From NCBI RefSeq assembly GCF_003351045.1, contig NZ_QQZY01000003.1, forward strand, positions 310,001 through 374,000: a stretch of 64,000 nt of DNA, read 5' to 3'. The stretch comes from Gaiella occulta (GTDB taxonomy: Bacteria; Actinomycetota; Thermoleophilia; Gaiellales; Gaiellaceae). The translations under genes were made by a program, and so were the position numbers. Shown piece after piece: positions 33,940 through 43,907 of this stretch; position 1 is the stretch's first letter; each line of letters begins with the position of its first letter. The notes below the pieces were generated by a model. The model made no database searches, was not told the DNA's origin, and saw only the letters and a program-made list of their open reading frames with translations.

Positions 33940-35175
33940 ATGAGAATCTGCATCGTCACGATCGCGGGCTACGTACACGGTATCGGCGGCATGCAGCGAC
34001 ACACGTCGGATCTCGCGCGTGGGCTCGCCGAGGCGGGGCACGACGTCGAGGTGATCACGAACCGCCATCCCGACGGTATCAACGAGGAACGGCACGAGGG
34101 CGCTCTCTGGCGCTTCGCCGACTCCAACGGCAACCAGGTCGACCCCGCCTGGCATCGCGCGTCCTACGAGACGTTCTGCAAGGCGCACGCCGAGCGCCCC
34201 TTCGACATCGTCCACAGCGAGTCCACATGCGCCCTCGGCCTCGTGCGCAAGGGCGTTCACCACGAGGTTCCGATCGCGGTCAAATACCACGGCAACTTCG
34301 TGGGCCTCGCGAGGGCGCATGTGCGCCGGGCCATTCGCCGGCACACGCCGAAGGCCGTGGCTCAGGAGGCGCGCTCCTTCCTCTGGCTCTGCAATCAGCA
34401 TTTCCCCCGCGGCAACTGGTGGCGCTTCCACGGTTTCGAGTCGATGGTGCCCTCGCGCCAGCAGGTCCGCGACCAGCGCCTCTCCCACTTCATTCCCCGC
34501 TCGCGGATACACGTCGTGCCGAACGGCGTCGACACCGCGATCTTCCATCCGCGCGAGCGCGCTGAGACCAGGGCCGCGCTCGGGCTCGGCCCGGAGCCGA
34601 TCGTGCTCGCGCTCGGACGCTTGAACCGGGAGAAGGGCCATCACACGGCGCTCGCGGCGCTCGCGGAACTCGATCCCCCGGCGCGGCTCGTGATCGTCGG
34701 CGACGGTGAGGATCGTGGCCGGCTCGAGAAGCTTGCCGGCTCGCTCGGTGTCGCCGACCGGGTCACGTTCGCCGGCGGACAGCCGCCCGACACCGTTGCG
34801 CGCTACCTGGCGGCGTCCGACGCATTCGTCTTCCCGACCGAACGCGACGAGGGTGCGCCGATGGTTCTCGTCGAGGCGATGGCCTCGGGCGTCCCGGTCG
34901 TCGCGACCAACATCGAGCAGATCGCCGAGGTCGTGGATCGCGACGGCGAGAACGGGTTCCTCGTTCGTACCGCCGATGTCGCCGGGATGGTCGCGGCGCT
35001 GCGGACGATCATCTCGGATCCCGAGCGCGGTCGCGTGGTCGGCGAGCGGGGGCGGGAGCGCGTGCTCGCCGATTACACCCTGGAGCGCATGATCGAGCGA
35101 TGTGTCGAGGTCTACGAGATCGCGATCGCCCGGCACCTCGCCTCGATCGGGCTCGGCAGCGCCTCCGAGGTGTAG
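33940..35175 (+). CDS. GT4-family glycosyltransferase
   Basis: A 411-residue GT-B enzyme. ATG 33940 gives MRICIVTIAGYVHGIGGMQRH, the donor/acceptor glycine loop. The C-terminal domain has VLALGRLNREKGHH and the E-x7-E region DEGAPMVLVEAMASGVPVV, which holds the nucleotide sugar. It is one of only a few plus-strand genes in the capsule locus and is divergent from the amidotransferase gene. Donor sugar unknown. Confidence 0.92.
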   Translation: MRICIVTIAGYVHGIGGMQRHTSDLARGLAEAGHDVEVITNRHPDGINEERHEGALWRFADSNGNQVDPAWHRASYETFCKAHAERPFDIVHSESTCALGLVRKGVHHEVPIAVKYHGNFVGLARAHVRRAIRRHTPKAVAQEARSFLWLCNQHFPRGNWWRFHGFESMVPSRQQVRDQRLSHFIPRSRIHVVPNGVDTAIFHPRERAETRAALGLGPEPIVLALGRLNREKGHHTALAALAELDPPARLVIVGDGEDRGRLEKLAGSLGVADRVTFAGGQPPDTVARYLAASDAFVFPTERDEGAPMVLVEAMASGVPVVATNIEQIAEVVDRDGENGFLVRTADVAGMVAALRTIISDPERGRVVGERGRERVLADYTLERMIERCVEVYEIAIARHLASIGLGSASEV

Positions 35176-35220
35176 CTTCCGGGCCGCTACAACCGCGGCA
35201 GCATGCACCCTGCGCCGGCC

Positions 35221-36174
35221 CTAGCTGCCCTGAGGCGTGGTACTGCGTCGGTGGCGGCCCTGTCTACCCACGAAGATCTCGTCGACCATGGCGCGTCGAT
35301 AGCGCCTCGTCCACACGCCCAGGAACCCGGCGTAGCACTTCGCCTTCTCGACGGGGTCGAGCCGGGCGTGGTGGATCGACCGGAGGTGCTCGACGAAGAG
35401 CCGCCAGAACTCGCGCCCTGTCGCGTTCTTGCTCGAACCGGGCTCGAACCACTCGGCGGCCTCGGTCGCACTCGGGTTGGCCTTCCGCGACATCGCCTCG
35501 TGCTCGCGACGGAAGAAGAGGAACTCCGGGATCTCCCAGAACTCGCCGAAGAGGGCGAACTCGGCCATCATCACGTAGTCCGCAGACGGGAACTTGTCGA
35601 GCAGCCGTGACCGCGCGAGTGCCGTGCGGCGGATCAGCCCGAACGAGGCGTTGGCCATGACGATATTGCCGACGAGCAGCCTGAGGCGCTCGTGCGGCGT
35701 TTTCGCCCGGATGTCGAGGTTGTCGTCGTAGTCCCGCACGACGTTCCCGTCGCCGTCGATGATCCGCGTGCGAGGGTAGACGAGCGCGACACCGGCAGGA
35801 GCTGCGTCGAGCACCTCGACACAGCGCTCGATGTAGGTCGGCGCGAGCAGGTCGTCGTGCGTCGCCCACTTGAAGTACGGCCCCGACGTCTGCTGCACGA
35901 CGTTCCGGTAGTTCCACGACGCGCCCCGGTTCGTATCCGCGCGCAAGTAGCGGATCCGCCCGTCCCTGGCCGCGAACTCGCGGCAGATCGCCTCCGTGCC
36001 GTCCGTGGAGCCGTTGTCCGAGATCACGAACTCGATGTCCTCGTACGTCTGGGCGAGGAGCGACTCCAGGGAGGCCGCAAGGAATTGTGCGCCGTTGTAC
36101 ACGGGGATGCCGATGCTCACCTTGGCCGCAGGAGGGCCGTTCGCGGTCTGCGCCGCCGAGCCCACGGCGCCCAT
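35221..36174 (-). CDS. GT2-family glycosyltransferase
   Basis: A 317-residue GT-A enzyme. It has the family start VSIGIPVYNGAQFLAASLESLL, ISDNGSTDGTEAI, and the metal-binding region FKWATHDDLLAP, with DD as the DxD-like motif. The start ATG 36174 overlaps the stop of the upstream methyltransferase gene (TGATG), so the two are translationally coupled. The coupling suggests it transfers the methyl-branched sugar made by that operon. Confidence 0.9.
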   Translation of the reverse strand: MGAVGSAAQTANGPPAAKVSIGIPVYNGAQFLAASLESLLAQTYEDIEFVISDNGSTDGTEAICREFAARDGRIRYLRADTNRGASWNYRNVVQQTSGPYFKWATHDDLLAPTYIERCVEVLDAAPAGVALVYPRTRIIDGDGNVVRDYDDNLDIRAKTPHERLRLLVGNIVMANASFGLIRRTALARSRLLDKFPSADYVMMAEFALFGEFWEIPEFLFFRREHEAMSRKANPSATEAAEWFEPGSSKNATGREFWRLFVEHLRSIHHARLDPVEKAKCYAGFLGVWTRRYRRAMVDEIFVGRQGRHRRSTTPQGS

Positions 36175-37394
36175 CAAACGGCCAGGAGCCGTGCGCTCAC
36201 GCCCATGGCATCGAGATCCGCCTGGATCTCCTCGAGATAGATCGGGTTCATGGCGATCACGAGCTCCGGACGGTACTCGCTCAGGAACCGCGGGGCCACG
36301 ATCTCGTGACCGGTGCCGGGCATGAACTTGCCGTGCTTGTGCGGGTTGATGTCGACGACGAACTCGATCTCGTCCTGGATCCCGAGCGTCGTCAGGAACG
36401 AGACACCCTTCGACCCGGATCCCCACACGACGACGCGCCCCCCGCGTGCCCTGACCTCGCCGATCTCAGCGCGCCAGCGCTCCTCGACCGACTCGAAGCG
36501 CCGGCGGAACCCGGCGACGGCCTCTGCGACCTCGTCGGGCGATTCCTCGAGCGGCAGCGGCTCGCCCTGGCCGCTTCCCGGCACGGCTTCGATCAGGATG
36601 TACTGGTCGTCGTAGTCGAGCTCGAGCGCGGTCACGTCGAACCCCGTAGCGCGGAACAGCCGCGCCAACGAGCCGGGCGTGAAGTACGTGCAGTGCTCGT
36701 AGTAGATGTCCCAGAACGCGCACTCGTCGAGAACCCGCCTCACGTCCGGCAGCTCGAACAGGACGGCCGTGCCCGGCCGGCCCTCGAGCGAGCGTCGGAT
36801 GATCCGCATGAAATCGGCGACGGGGTGGATGTGCTCGAGGGTGTGGCGGCAGATGACGGCGTCGCCGCTGAGGTGGCCGTACTTCTCCGAGTAGAGATCC
36901 CGGATCAGCTCGACCCGGTCGGCGGCCGGGCTCTCGATGCGCTCGAGCACGATCGCCGGGTCGATCCCGACGCCGTGGCCGACGCCGAGCTCGCACATGA
37001 GGAGGAGGAACTCCGCCTTGCCGCACCCGATCTCGAGCACGTCCTTGCCTGCGAGGGCGTGCCCGTCGATCCAGCGCTGGGCCAGCTCCTTCATGAACGC
37101 TCGGAACCGCGGCGAGAACCCCTGGGTTTCCTCGTAGCTCACGAAGTAGCTCTGCTTCTCGGGCTCGTACGTCGTGTTCGTGATGAAGCCGCACACCGCG
37201 CAGAAGCCGAGGCGCAGGTCGCCGCGCGTGAAGGTCTCCGCTTGCTCGCGCGTGTCCATCAGCCGGCAGCTGTGCACGGGTATGCCGCGGTGTTCGTGCA
37301 CGATCGCGAGGCCCTGCGCCCCGCAGGCCGGGCACGTCGCGGCTGGGTCGGTGGCGACCTCGTCGAGCAGGCTTCTGACGGGCGACGAGCTCAT
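36174..37394 (-). CDS. Sugar C-methyltransferase-like protein, second of tandem pair
   Basis: A 406-residue methyltransferase with a TylCIII/C-methyltransferase layout. An N-terminal zinc-binding part (CPACG and later FCAVCGFI) is followed by a SAM domain ([25 protein letters not shown]) and a C-terminal domain containing [19 protein letters not shown] and [14 protein letters not shown]. It overlaps the upstream C-methyltransferase by 4 bases (ATGA) and the downstream GT2 gene by 1 base. The family adds methyl groups to carbon atoms of NDP-sugars. The exact position and sugar are unknown. Confidence 0.85.
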   Translation of the reverse strand: MSSSPVRSLLDEVATDPAATCPACGAQGLAIVHEHRGIPVHSCRLMDTREQAETFTRGDLRLGFCAVCGFITNTTYEPEKQSYFVSYEETQGFSPRFRAFMKELAQRWIDGHALAGKDVLEIGCGKAEFLLLMCELGVGHGVGIDPAIVLERIESPAADRVELIRDLYSEKYGHLSGDAVICRHTLEHIHPVADFMRIIRRSLEGRPGTAVLFELPDVRRVLDECAFWDIYYEHCTYFTPGSLARLFRATGFDVTALELDYDDQYILIEAVPGSGQGEPLPLEESPDEVAEAVAGFRRRFESVEERWRAEIGEVRARGGRVVVWGSGSKGVSFLTTLGIQDEIEFVVDINPHKHGKFMPGTGHEIVAPRFLSEYRPELVIAMNPIYLEEIQADLDAMGVSARLLAV

Positions 37395-38659
37395 ACGATC
37401 TCGGGCGTCGGGACTGGCACGATGAAGCGGCCGCCGCGCCGGCGGTATTCCGCCTGCTGCTCGAGGATCTCGTCCTTGTAGTTCCAGGCGAGCAGCAGCA
37501 GGTAGTCGGGCATCGTCTCGAGCAGCATCGCCGGATCGTGGATCGGCAGGTGTGTCCCGGGCATGTAAAGGCCGTGCTTGTGGACGTTGCGGTCGACGAC
37601 GTAGTCGACGAGATCCGTGCCGATGCCGACGTAGTTGACGAGTGTCGACCCCTTTGCCGCCGCGCCGTAGGCGGCGATCGTCTTGCCGTCGGCTCGAAGC
37701 GATCCGAGCAGACCTCGTAGGGCCTCGCGGATGCCCTCGACCTGGCGGCCGAACTCACGGTAGTACCCGAACCCGGTGAGCCCGGTGTCGGCTTCGTCCT
37801 CCAGGAAGGCGCGGGCCGACGCCTCGACTGCCGGCGTCGCGCCGATCCACCATCGCAGAGTTCCTCCCTGGAGCGCCGGGAAGTGCTCGACCGCGTTGAG
37901 CGAGAGGCCGTGGCGCCGCATCAGTGCGTCGACGGCGGCACAAGAGAAGTAACAGAAGTGCTCGTGGTAGATCGTGTCGAACTCGCAGTGGTCGATCATG
38001 TCCTTGACGTAGGTGTTCTCGATCGTGACCACGCCGTCGTCGGCGAGAAGGACAGAGAGGCCTTCGGCGAAGCTGTTGAGCGTCGGCGTGTGGGCCATCA
38101 CGTTGTTGGCGATGATCACGTCGGCGCGCTTCCCCTCGGCGCGGAGGCGCCGCGCCAGGCCGGCATCGAAGAACTCGGTCAGGGTGGGGACGCCGATCCT
38201 CTCCGCCTCGACCGCCTGGGTCGGCGCCGGATCGATCCCGAGCACGGGGATGCCGTGCTCGACGAAGTTCCGCAGGAGATACCCGTCGTTCGAGGCGATC
38301 TCGACGACGAGGCTGTTCTCGTCGAGCTTTCGCTCCTCGATCAGGCGGAGGGCATGCTCGCGCGAGTGGCGGAGGAGGCCTTCCGAGAACGACGAGAAGT
38401 AGAGGTAGTTGTCGACGAAGAGAGCCTCTGGGTGCACCTCTTCGAGGATCTGCACCAGCGAGCAGGCAGGGCAGAACGCCACGTCGAGCGGATACCGCGG
38501 CTCGGGCCCGCTCAGCTGATCCTCGCGCAGCAGGGCGTCCGGGAGCGGGACGTCGCCGAGCTCGAGGAATACCTCGAGATCGGCCTCGCCGCACGACCTG
38601 CAGCGGGCACCGAGCGCCGTCGTGCCGGCGCGCTCCGTGTCCGCGACCTCCTCAGGCAC
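37391..38659 (-). CDS. Sugar C-methyltransferase (TylCIII-like), first of tandem pair
   Basis: A 422-residue protein with the full NDP-hexose C-methyltransferase architecture. The zinc site uses CRSCG and CPACSLVQ, with [10 protein letters not shown] between. The SAM domain has [15 protein letters not shown] and [16 protein letters not shown], then [26 protein letters not shown], where the paired Tyr-His-Glu-His is the expected catalytic region. The C-terminal domain has [16 protein letters not shown] and [17 protein letters not shown]. It overlaps both its neighbours, so it belongs to one operon with the epimerase and the second methyltransferase. Confidence 0.9.
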   Translation of the reverse strand: MPEEVADTERAGTTALGARCRSCGEADLEVFLELGDVPLPDALLREDQLSGPEPRYPLDVAFCPACSLVQILEEVHPEALFVDNYLYFSSFSEGLLRHSREHALRLIEERKLDENSLVVEIASNDGYLLRNFVEHGIPVLGIDPAPTQAVEAERIGVPTLTEFFDAGLARRLRAEGKRADVIIANNVMAHTPTLNSFAEGLSVLLADDGVVTIENTYVKDMIDHCEFDTIYHEHFCYFSCAAVDALMRRHGLSLNAVEHFPALQGGTLRWWIGATPAVEASARAFLEDEADTGLTGFGYYREFGRQVEGIREALRGLLGSLRADGKTIAAYGAAAKGSTLVNYVGIGTDLVDYVVDRNVHKHGLYMPGTHLPIHDPAMLLETMPDYLLLLAWNYKDEILEQQAEYRRRGGRFIVPVPTPEIV

Positions 38660-39704
38660 CGGTCGTCTGCAGCGCGTCGGAGGCGACGCGGCGCAGGCCG
38701 GCGTCGATCATCCCCGCATCCTGCAGCTCCCTGACGTGCTTGATGCGGAGGAACCGCGAGGACTCGAAGTCCTCCAGCGTGAGGCCGTTGCGCATGTAGG
38801 CGTCGAAGAGCTCCTGCACGCCCCGGCGCACCGTCCATTCGGGCCTGAACTCCGGGACCAGCGACGGCAGCCGGTCGCAGTTGACGCGGTAGCAGCGCAG
38901 GTCCGGCCCGCCGCCTTCGGCGTAGTGGACGCGGCTGTTGGGAACGATCTCCTCGACGATCGCCGCCACCTCGCTGATCCGGTAGTTCTCGGACGTGACA
39001 CCGACGTTGAAGGCCTCGTTGTGGATCACGTCGCGCGGTGCGTTGAGCACGGCGAGGAACGCCCGGCTGATGTCCTCGATGTGGACGAGCGGCCGCCACG
39101 GCGTCCCGTCGCTCTTGATCAGGACGTCTCCCGTCGTCAGCGCGTAGCCCACCAGGTTGTTGACGACGAGGTCGCCGCGCAGCCGGGGCGAGACGCCGAA
39201 CGCGGTCGCGTTGCGCAGGTACGTCGGCGAGAAGTCGTCGTCGGCGAGGGCCGCCATTCCCTGCTCCGCCAGGATCTTCGACTCCCCGTAGGCCGTCACG
39301 GGGCTGAACTCGGCGGTCTCGTCGAGGAACTCGTCTCCGGCCTTCCCGTAGAGGCTGCAAGACGACGAGAAGATGAAGCGCGGAACCCCGGCCGCTTTCG
39401 CCTGCGCGGCAAGATGGACGGCACCGCGGTGGTTGATGTCGTAGGTCGTCTCGGGGTTCAGATCTCCGACCGGGTCGTTCGAGATCGCCGCGAGATGCAT
39501 GACCGCGTCGAACCCCTCGAGGTCGGCGGCCTTGACGTCACGGATGTCCATCCGCAGCGAGGGAGGATCTACGACGACCGGACCGTAGGTGCATTCCTCG
39601 TACAGGTAGCTGTCGAGGCCCACGACGTCGTGTCCTGCCCGTTGCAGCATCGGAACGAGCACCGTGCCGATGTAGCCGTCGTGCCCTGTGACGAGGATTC
39701 TCAC
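38652..39704 (-). CDS. NAD-dependent nucleotide-sugar epimerase/dehydratase
   Basis: A 350-residue extended short-chain dehydrogenase. The NAD-binding loop is [12 protein letters not shown] and the active site YGESK (Tyr-x-x-x-Lys), with the serine region [24 protein letters not shown] is typical of sugar-modifying members. The GTG start has AAGGAG 8 bases upstream and lies 10 bases after rfbF, and its end overlaps the C-methyltransferase. It probably acts on the CDP-sugar made by RfbF, but its exact reaction (4,6-dehydration, epimerisation or 4-keto reduction) cannot be told. Confidence 0.88.
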   Translation of the reverse strand: MRILVTGHDGYIGTVLVPMLQRAGHDVVGLDSYLYEECTYGPVVVDPPSLRMDIRDVKAADLEGFDAVMHLAAISNDPVGDLNPETTYDINHRGAVHLAAQAKAAGVPRFIFSSSCSLYGKAGDEFLDETAEFSPVTAYGESKILAEQGMAALADDDFSPTYLRNATAFGVSPRLRGDLVVNNLVGYALTTGDVLIKSDGTPWRPLVHIEDISRAFLAVLNAPRDVIHNEAFNVGVTSENYRISEVAAIVEEIVPNSRVHYAEGGGPDLRCYRVNCDRLPSLVPEFRPEWTVRRGVQELFDAYMRNGLTLEDFESSRFLRIKHVRELQDAGMIDAGLRRVASDALQTTGA

Positions 39705-39714
39705 GCTTCGCTCC

Positions 39715-40494
39715 TTAGCTCCAGGTTTTCCATAACGCTCGACCGCTTTCCCACATCTCGTCGAGCAAGATCTTGTCTCTCAGCGTATCCATGCACTGCC
39801 AGAAGTCGAGGTGCCGGTACGCCATCAGCTGCCCCTCGCGCGCAAGGCGCTCGAGCGGCTCGAGCTCGAAGCGCGTGTCGTCGCCATCGATGTAGTCGAG
39901 CACTTCGGGCTCGAGCACGAAGAACGCGCCGTTGATCCATCCTTCGCCTATCTGCGGCTTCTCGGAGAACTCGACGATCTTGTCCTCCTCGAGCTCGAGA
40001 TGGCCGAAGCGCGCAGGCGGGCGCACCGCCGTGAGCGTCGCCAGCTTGCCGTGCGCACGGTGGAACGCGAGCAGCTTGTCGAGGTCGACGTTCGAGACCC
40101 CGTCACCCCAGGTCAGCATGAACGTCTCGTTGCCCACATGCTCTGCTAGCCGCTTGATCCTGCCGCCGGTCTGCGTTCTCTGCCCTGTGTCGACAAGACT
40201 GAGTGTCCAGTCCTCGTCGTTGCCGTTGTCGGTCTGCAGGCGTTGAACCGTGCCCTCTCTCAGCGAGATCGTGAGGTCGGAGGCCAGGCTCGAGTAGTCG
40301 ACGAAGTAGCGCTTGACGTACTCGCCCCGGTACCCCAGCGCGATCACGAAGTCCTTGTGCCCGTAATGGGCGTAGTGCTTGAGGATGTGCCAGAGGATGG
40401 GCCGTCCTCCGATCTCGACCATCGGCTTCGGCTTGGCGACGGTCTCCTCCGAGAGGCGGCTACCCGTCCCTCCTGCCAAGATCGCAACCTTCAT
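39715..40494 (-). CDS. rfbF: Glucose-1-phosphate cytidylyltransferase
   Basis: A 259-residue nucleotidyltransferase forming CDP-glucose from CTP and glucose-1-phosphate. The ATG start gives MKVAILAGGTGSRLSEETVAKPKP, with the signature loop and the Lys pair. Other conserved parts are [52 protein letters not shown] and WINGAFFVLEPEVLDYI. It heads the operon of epimerase, two C-methyltransferases and GT2. The decayed copy at 10.8-11.6 kb is only moderately similar, so it is not a recent duplicate. Confidence 0.94.
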   Translation of the reverse strand: MKVAILAGGTGSRLSEETVAKPKPMVEIGGRPILWHILKHYAHYGHKDFVIALGYRGEYVKRYFVDYSSLASDLTISLREGTVQRLQTDNGNDEDWTLSLVDTGQRTQTGGRIKRLAEHVGNETFMLTWGDGVSNVDLDKLLAFHRAHGKLATLTAVRPPARFGHLELEEDKIVEFSEKPQIGEGWINGAFFVLEPEVLDYIDGDDTRFELEPLERLAREGQLMAYRHLDFWQCMDTLRDKILLDEMWESGRALWKTWS

Positions 40495-40656
40495 CGTCCA
40501 TCCGCTCCTCGTGACTCGTAGGGCGCCGGCAGGCCCCGCTGCCGGGCCGTTGCAGCCCGGGCTGAACACGGATTTGCCGAGGCGCACCTCTCCTTCTCGA
40601 CTGCCACTCGTCCCAACAGCTCTCCGCGCCTTGCGTGACGCCGGGGAGCGCCGATG

Positions 40657-41586
40657 TCAGGAGTCCGGCCGGAACACCAGCTCGCCAGAGCGAGCCTCCT
40701 CGTCGTCGTACCGGGCAACTAGCTCTTCGGGCAGGTCGGCGAGATCGCTCGCGCGCTTGAAGTCGCGGAGCGATGTCCCCTTCGGCTCGGAGTCGACGTT
40801 GGGCGCGCCGCCCATCGTCTCGACCTCGTCGAGATGGACTGTCCGGAAGTCGATGCTGTACCGCGTCCGGCCCGTCGTATTGGGCACGGTCGAGTGCATG
40901 TGCGCGGCTGCGAACAGGACGATGCCGCCCGCCGGGGGGACGAACCGGATCTGCGGCTCGAGCTCCATCGGCTCCTCGGGCTTCGGCTGCTTCCGGCTGT
41001 CCGACGTGATGTGCTTGGCGGCGTCCTTCCGGCCCGTGGAGTTCCACTCGTAGTAGTTGAACTCGCTGGAGCCGTTCTTGACCGGCTTCGACCAATACGC
41101 GGGATGGAACGCCATCGAGCTCTCCGAGTCGATGTCGTAGATCGGCAACCACCAGTTGAGCTGGCACAGGGGCGCCGAATACCACGTGTCGCGATGGGGG
41201 TGATGGGCATAGCCGACTCCCGACGTCAGGTACCCGTCGCTCGTCACCATGCGGAGTCGCGGGACGTCCTGATAGGTGCGCTCGAGATCGCAACCGAAGT
41301 CCTCGAGCACCGCGCGCACCAGCTTCTTCGTCGTGTCGTTGTGGATGAAGGCCGGCTTCAGCGGCTGGCAGATCTCGACGTAGCGCTCGACCGGCATGTG
41401 GTACTGCGCCACCAGGGGGTCGACGCCGTCGAAAGCGTCCTCGATCATCGCCCGCGCGTGGTCGACGAGCGCAAGCGAGCTCGGACGGGGGCCGAAGACG
41501 AAGATCTGACCGTCGAAGAGCTGTCTCCTGCGGTCGTTGTCGCTCGCGCTGCTATCGAGATACGCGGTATTCAAGGCATCCTCCAC
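40657..41586 (-). CDS. Phytanoyl-CoA dioxygenase-like iron/2-oxoglutarate enzyme
   Basis: A 309-residue protein with the jelly-roll dioxygenase metal triad. HPHRD near the centre supplies the His-x-Asp pair (with an extra His in YAHHPHRDTW). HSTVPNTTGRTRYSIDFR holds the distal His and the Arg that binds 2-oxoglutarate. A hydroxylation of a sugar or lipid in the capsule pathway is plausible from context. It lies 162 bases upstream of rfbF on the same strand, but the gap has no overlap, so a shared operon is only likely. Confidence 0.82.
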   Translation of the reverse strand: MEDALNTAYLDSSASDNDRRRQLFDGQIFVFGPRPSSLALVDHARAMIEDAFDGVDPLVAQYHMPVERYVEICQPLKPAFIHNDTTKKLVRAVLEDFGCDLERTYQDVPRLRMVTSDGYLTSGVGYAHHPHRDTWYSAPLCQLNWWLPIYDIDSESSMAFHPAYWSKPVKNGSSEFNYYEWNSTGRKDAAKHITSDSRKQPKPEEPMELEPQIRFVPPAGGIVLFAAAHMHSTVPNTTGRTRYSIDFRTVHLDEVETMGGAPNVDSEPKGTSLRDFKRASDLADLPEELVARYDDEEARSGELVFRPDS

Positions 41587-42054
41587 TGTTTGGGCAACAC
41601 GCGTCTCGCTCTCAGTAATAGCGAGGATCAGCTTAGCGTCAAGGGTGACCAGGAGTCACCGGTCGGCGTTTCGGCGTGAAGCACGTCCGGCGATGTCGAG
41701 TCGAAGAGGCGTGCGAAGGGGCGTCTCGAATGGATTCAGCCTCGGCGACGAATGCATGGCACGCGCCTCGAGCCGTGTCGGGAGCGTCGGGAGGGCGCTT
41801 CCGGTCGCACCGCTCACGCAGTCCTCGAGTGCTGCCGATGGGGAATCCATGCAGTTGCGAGATCGACACCGAGAAGCCATTCCCAAGACGGGCATTCTCG
41901 ACTACCGTGCGGGGCAGAGCATCTCCGACATCTGTTGTACGGAGGGTGGCGGCGGTGTCGGCAGGATGACGCCGCGGAGCCCGGCGGTGCAGACGATGGC
42001 GAAGCGATTCGAGTGGGGCCCGGGGACTTCGGGCGGGGGAAGGGGTGAGAGGCA
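41587..42054. other. Divergent regulatory region between the dioxygenase and the initiating transferase
   Basis: These 468 bases carry no convincing gene. A perfect 6-bp inverted repeat, GGTGAC (41644-41649) and GTCACC (41655-41660) with a 5-base spacer, sits 58 bases upstream of the dioxygenase gene and may be an operator. A second weak repeat is CTCCG...CGGAG near 41926-41947. The GAGAGGC ribosome site of the transferase ends the region. Confidence 0.45.
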
Positions 42055-43548
42055 ATGTCGGTGATGGATCGTCGTGCAGGCGCGGCGGGCAACGCTCCTC
42101 CCCGAGGCCCGTCCCTCCACGGCCCCGGAGAGGGAGTGCTGCCGCTCGCGCTGCGGAAGCGGCACCACTGGAAGGTCGTGCGCCTGCTCGTGCTGAACGA
42201 CGTCCTCGCGATTCTCCTCGCGACGACGGTCGCCGTGGCGGCGGTCAACCCGGCCGAGCCGGTACCGCCGCTGGGCTGGGTTCTCGTGACGCTGTTCTTC
42301 ACTCTCGTCCTGTTCGCGATCCAGCGACTGTACGAGCGCGATCGTCGTAACATCAGCGTTTCCACACTCGACGAGGTGCGGGACATCCTGACGTCGCTGG
42401 GGCTCGTCGGTTTCGCGACGTTTTCGCTGGCGCTCGGCTTCGACGCCGGTGGGATCCTTCCGCCGCACCCGCTCAGCGTCGTGTTCTTCTGGCTCGCGGG
42501 CATCGTCTTGATCCCGTGTGGACGCGCTGCGCTGCGGCACCGGGTGATCCCCTTCTCGACGGATTCGCAGAGGACGCTCGTCGTCGGTGCCGGCCGTGTG
42601 GGGCAGGCGATCGTGCGCAAGATCCGCAAGAACCCCCAGTACAACGTCGAGGTGATCGGCTTTCTCGACGACGACCCGGCGGTGCTCGACCCGGACGTCG
42701 CGGACGTGCCGGTGCTGGGGGCGGAGAAGGACCTCGTCGAGACGATCGTCGGGCAGAACATCAGCCGTGTCGTCCTCGCCTTCTCCCGGTCGACGCACGA
42801 GGACGTCCTCGAGGTCGTGCGCAACGCCGGCCTGCGCGACGTCCACATCTCGATCGTGCCGCGCTACTTCGACATCATCGCGGCGAACGTCGGCATCGCC
42901 GACGTCGAAGGCATCTCCGTTCTCGAGCTTCCGGTCGCCGGTCTCTCGCGGCTCGCCCGCGCCACCAAGCGCGGATTCGATCTCGTGATCACCGTGCCGA
43001 GCCTGATCCTCCTCTCGCCGCTCCTGCTCGCGATCGCGGCGGCGATCAAGCTCGAAACGCGAGGCCCTGCTCTGTTCCGCCAGGCCAGAACGGGCCGCGG
43101 CGACGAGCAGTTCGAGATCCTCAAGTTCCGCACGATGGTCGTCGGCGCGGAGCAGATGCGCGACGACCTCCTCGGCGAGAACGAGTCGCGTGGCCCGCTG
43201 TTCAAGATCCGCGACGACCCGCGCGTGACGCGGGTCGGGCTCATGCTGCGGCGAACATCCCTGGACGAGCTGCCGCAGCTCCTGAACGTGTTGCGGGGGC
43301 AGATGAGCCTCGTCGGCCCGCGGCCGTTCGTGACCTACGAGGACGACAAGATCGACGGGTGGGCGCGGCGGAGGCTGGACATCACCCCCGGGATGACCGG
43401 CCTCTGGCAGGTGCTCGGGCGCAACGACATCGACTACGACGAGATGGTGAAGCTCGACTATCTCTACGTCACGAACTGGTCGTTGTGGTGGGACACCAAG
43501 CTGCTCTTGCGCACGGTCCCGGTCGTGTTCAAGCGGCGCGGCTACTGA
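42055..43548 (+). CDS. Polyprenyl-phosphate glycosylphosphotransferase (WbaP/CpsE-type initiating enzyme)
   Basis: A 497-residue membrane enzyme that places the first sugar phosphate on undecaprenyl phosphate. Four N-terminal helices lie between about residues 40 and 165, and a Rossmann-like CoA-binding-type domain follows (TLVVGAGRVGQAIVRKI). The catalytic domain has GFDLVITVPSLILLSPLLL, then GPALFRQARTGRGDEQFEILKFRTM, and RTSLDELPQLLNVLRGQMSLVGPRP. ATG 42055 has GAGAGGC just before it. Its last 101 coding bases are duplicated at 46819. It should start the repeat unit exported by Wzx. Confidence 0.93.
   Translation: MSVMDRRAGAAGNAPPRGPSLHGPGEGVLPLALRKRHHWKVVRLLVLNDVLAILLATTVAVAAVNPAEPVPPLGWVLVTLFFTLVLFAIQRLYERDRRNISVSTLDEVRDILTSLGLVGFATFSLALGFDAGGILPPHPLSVVFFWLAGIVLIPCGRAALRHRVIPFSTDSQRTLVVGAGRVGQAIVRKIRKNPQYNVEVIGFLDDDPAVLDPDVADVPVLGAEKDLVETIVGQNISRVVLAFSRSTHEDVLEVVRNAGLRDVHISIVPRYFDIIAANVGIADVEGISVLELPVAGLSRLARATKRGFDLVITVPSLILLSPLLLAIAAAIKLETRGPALFRQARTGRGDEQFEILKFRTMVVGAEQMRDDLLGENESRGPLFKIRDDPRVTRVGLMLRRTSLDELPQLLNVLRGQMSLVGPRPFVTYEDDKIDGWARRRLDITPGMTGLWQVLGRNDIDYDEMVKLDYLYVTNWSLWWDTKLLLRTVPVVFKRRGY
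43446..43546 (+). repeat. 101-bp repeat, copy 1 (3' end of the glycosylphosphotransferase gene)
   Basis: The segment from GGTGAAGCTCGAC to GCGGCTACT is identical to 46819-46919 (offset 3,373 bases). It encodes the last 33 residues of the transferase. Identity ends exactly at the stop codon here (TGA versus TAG in the copy). Confidence 0.95.
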
Positions 43549-43565
43549 GGGGAAACCCCGTGTGG

Positions 43566-43691
43566 TCAGGCGGCCGCCTCCTGGAGGGTGACGGTGTGCC
43601 CGTGCACCCGGCGCGGCCTCTTCGGCAACAGCGGCTCGACCTGCTGCCACAACCCATCCGACACGATCCACGGCGGCACCCGCATCGACAT
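43566..43691 (-). pseudogene. IS5-type transposase fragment, N-terminal
   Basis: A 41-codon frame whose product starts MSMRVPPWIVSDGLWQQVEP and continues LLPKRPRRVHG, the N-terminal pattern of IS5-family transposases. Homology ends after about 30 residues and a stop follows (tail TVTLQEAAA). It sits 17 bases after the glycosylphosphotransferase stop, tail to tail. The rest of the element is missing. Confidence 0.75.
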
Positions 43692-43907
43692 CTCCCCCCG
43701 AGCTTGACGACAGATGCCGACGGACTTCGCCCCGCGGAGCGGATCCCTTCATTCAGTTGGAGGTTCAAAGTGTCGCGAGCGACCCCGGGATGCCCGCGTC
43801 CGCGTCCCGGTGCGAACCCCGCCGACACCCGTAGAGTCCCTGCCGAGGGCCGGCGGGGCCGGCCGCCCGCTGCCTCGGAGCGGCCATGGCGCCGACACGC
43901 GAGGGCG

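Noticed and set aside
41676-41969. Plus-strand frame of 97 codons upstream of the glycosylphosphotransferase
   Set aside because: Arg/Ser-rich composition without any conserved motif and no ribosome site. Treated as non-coding.
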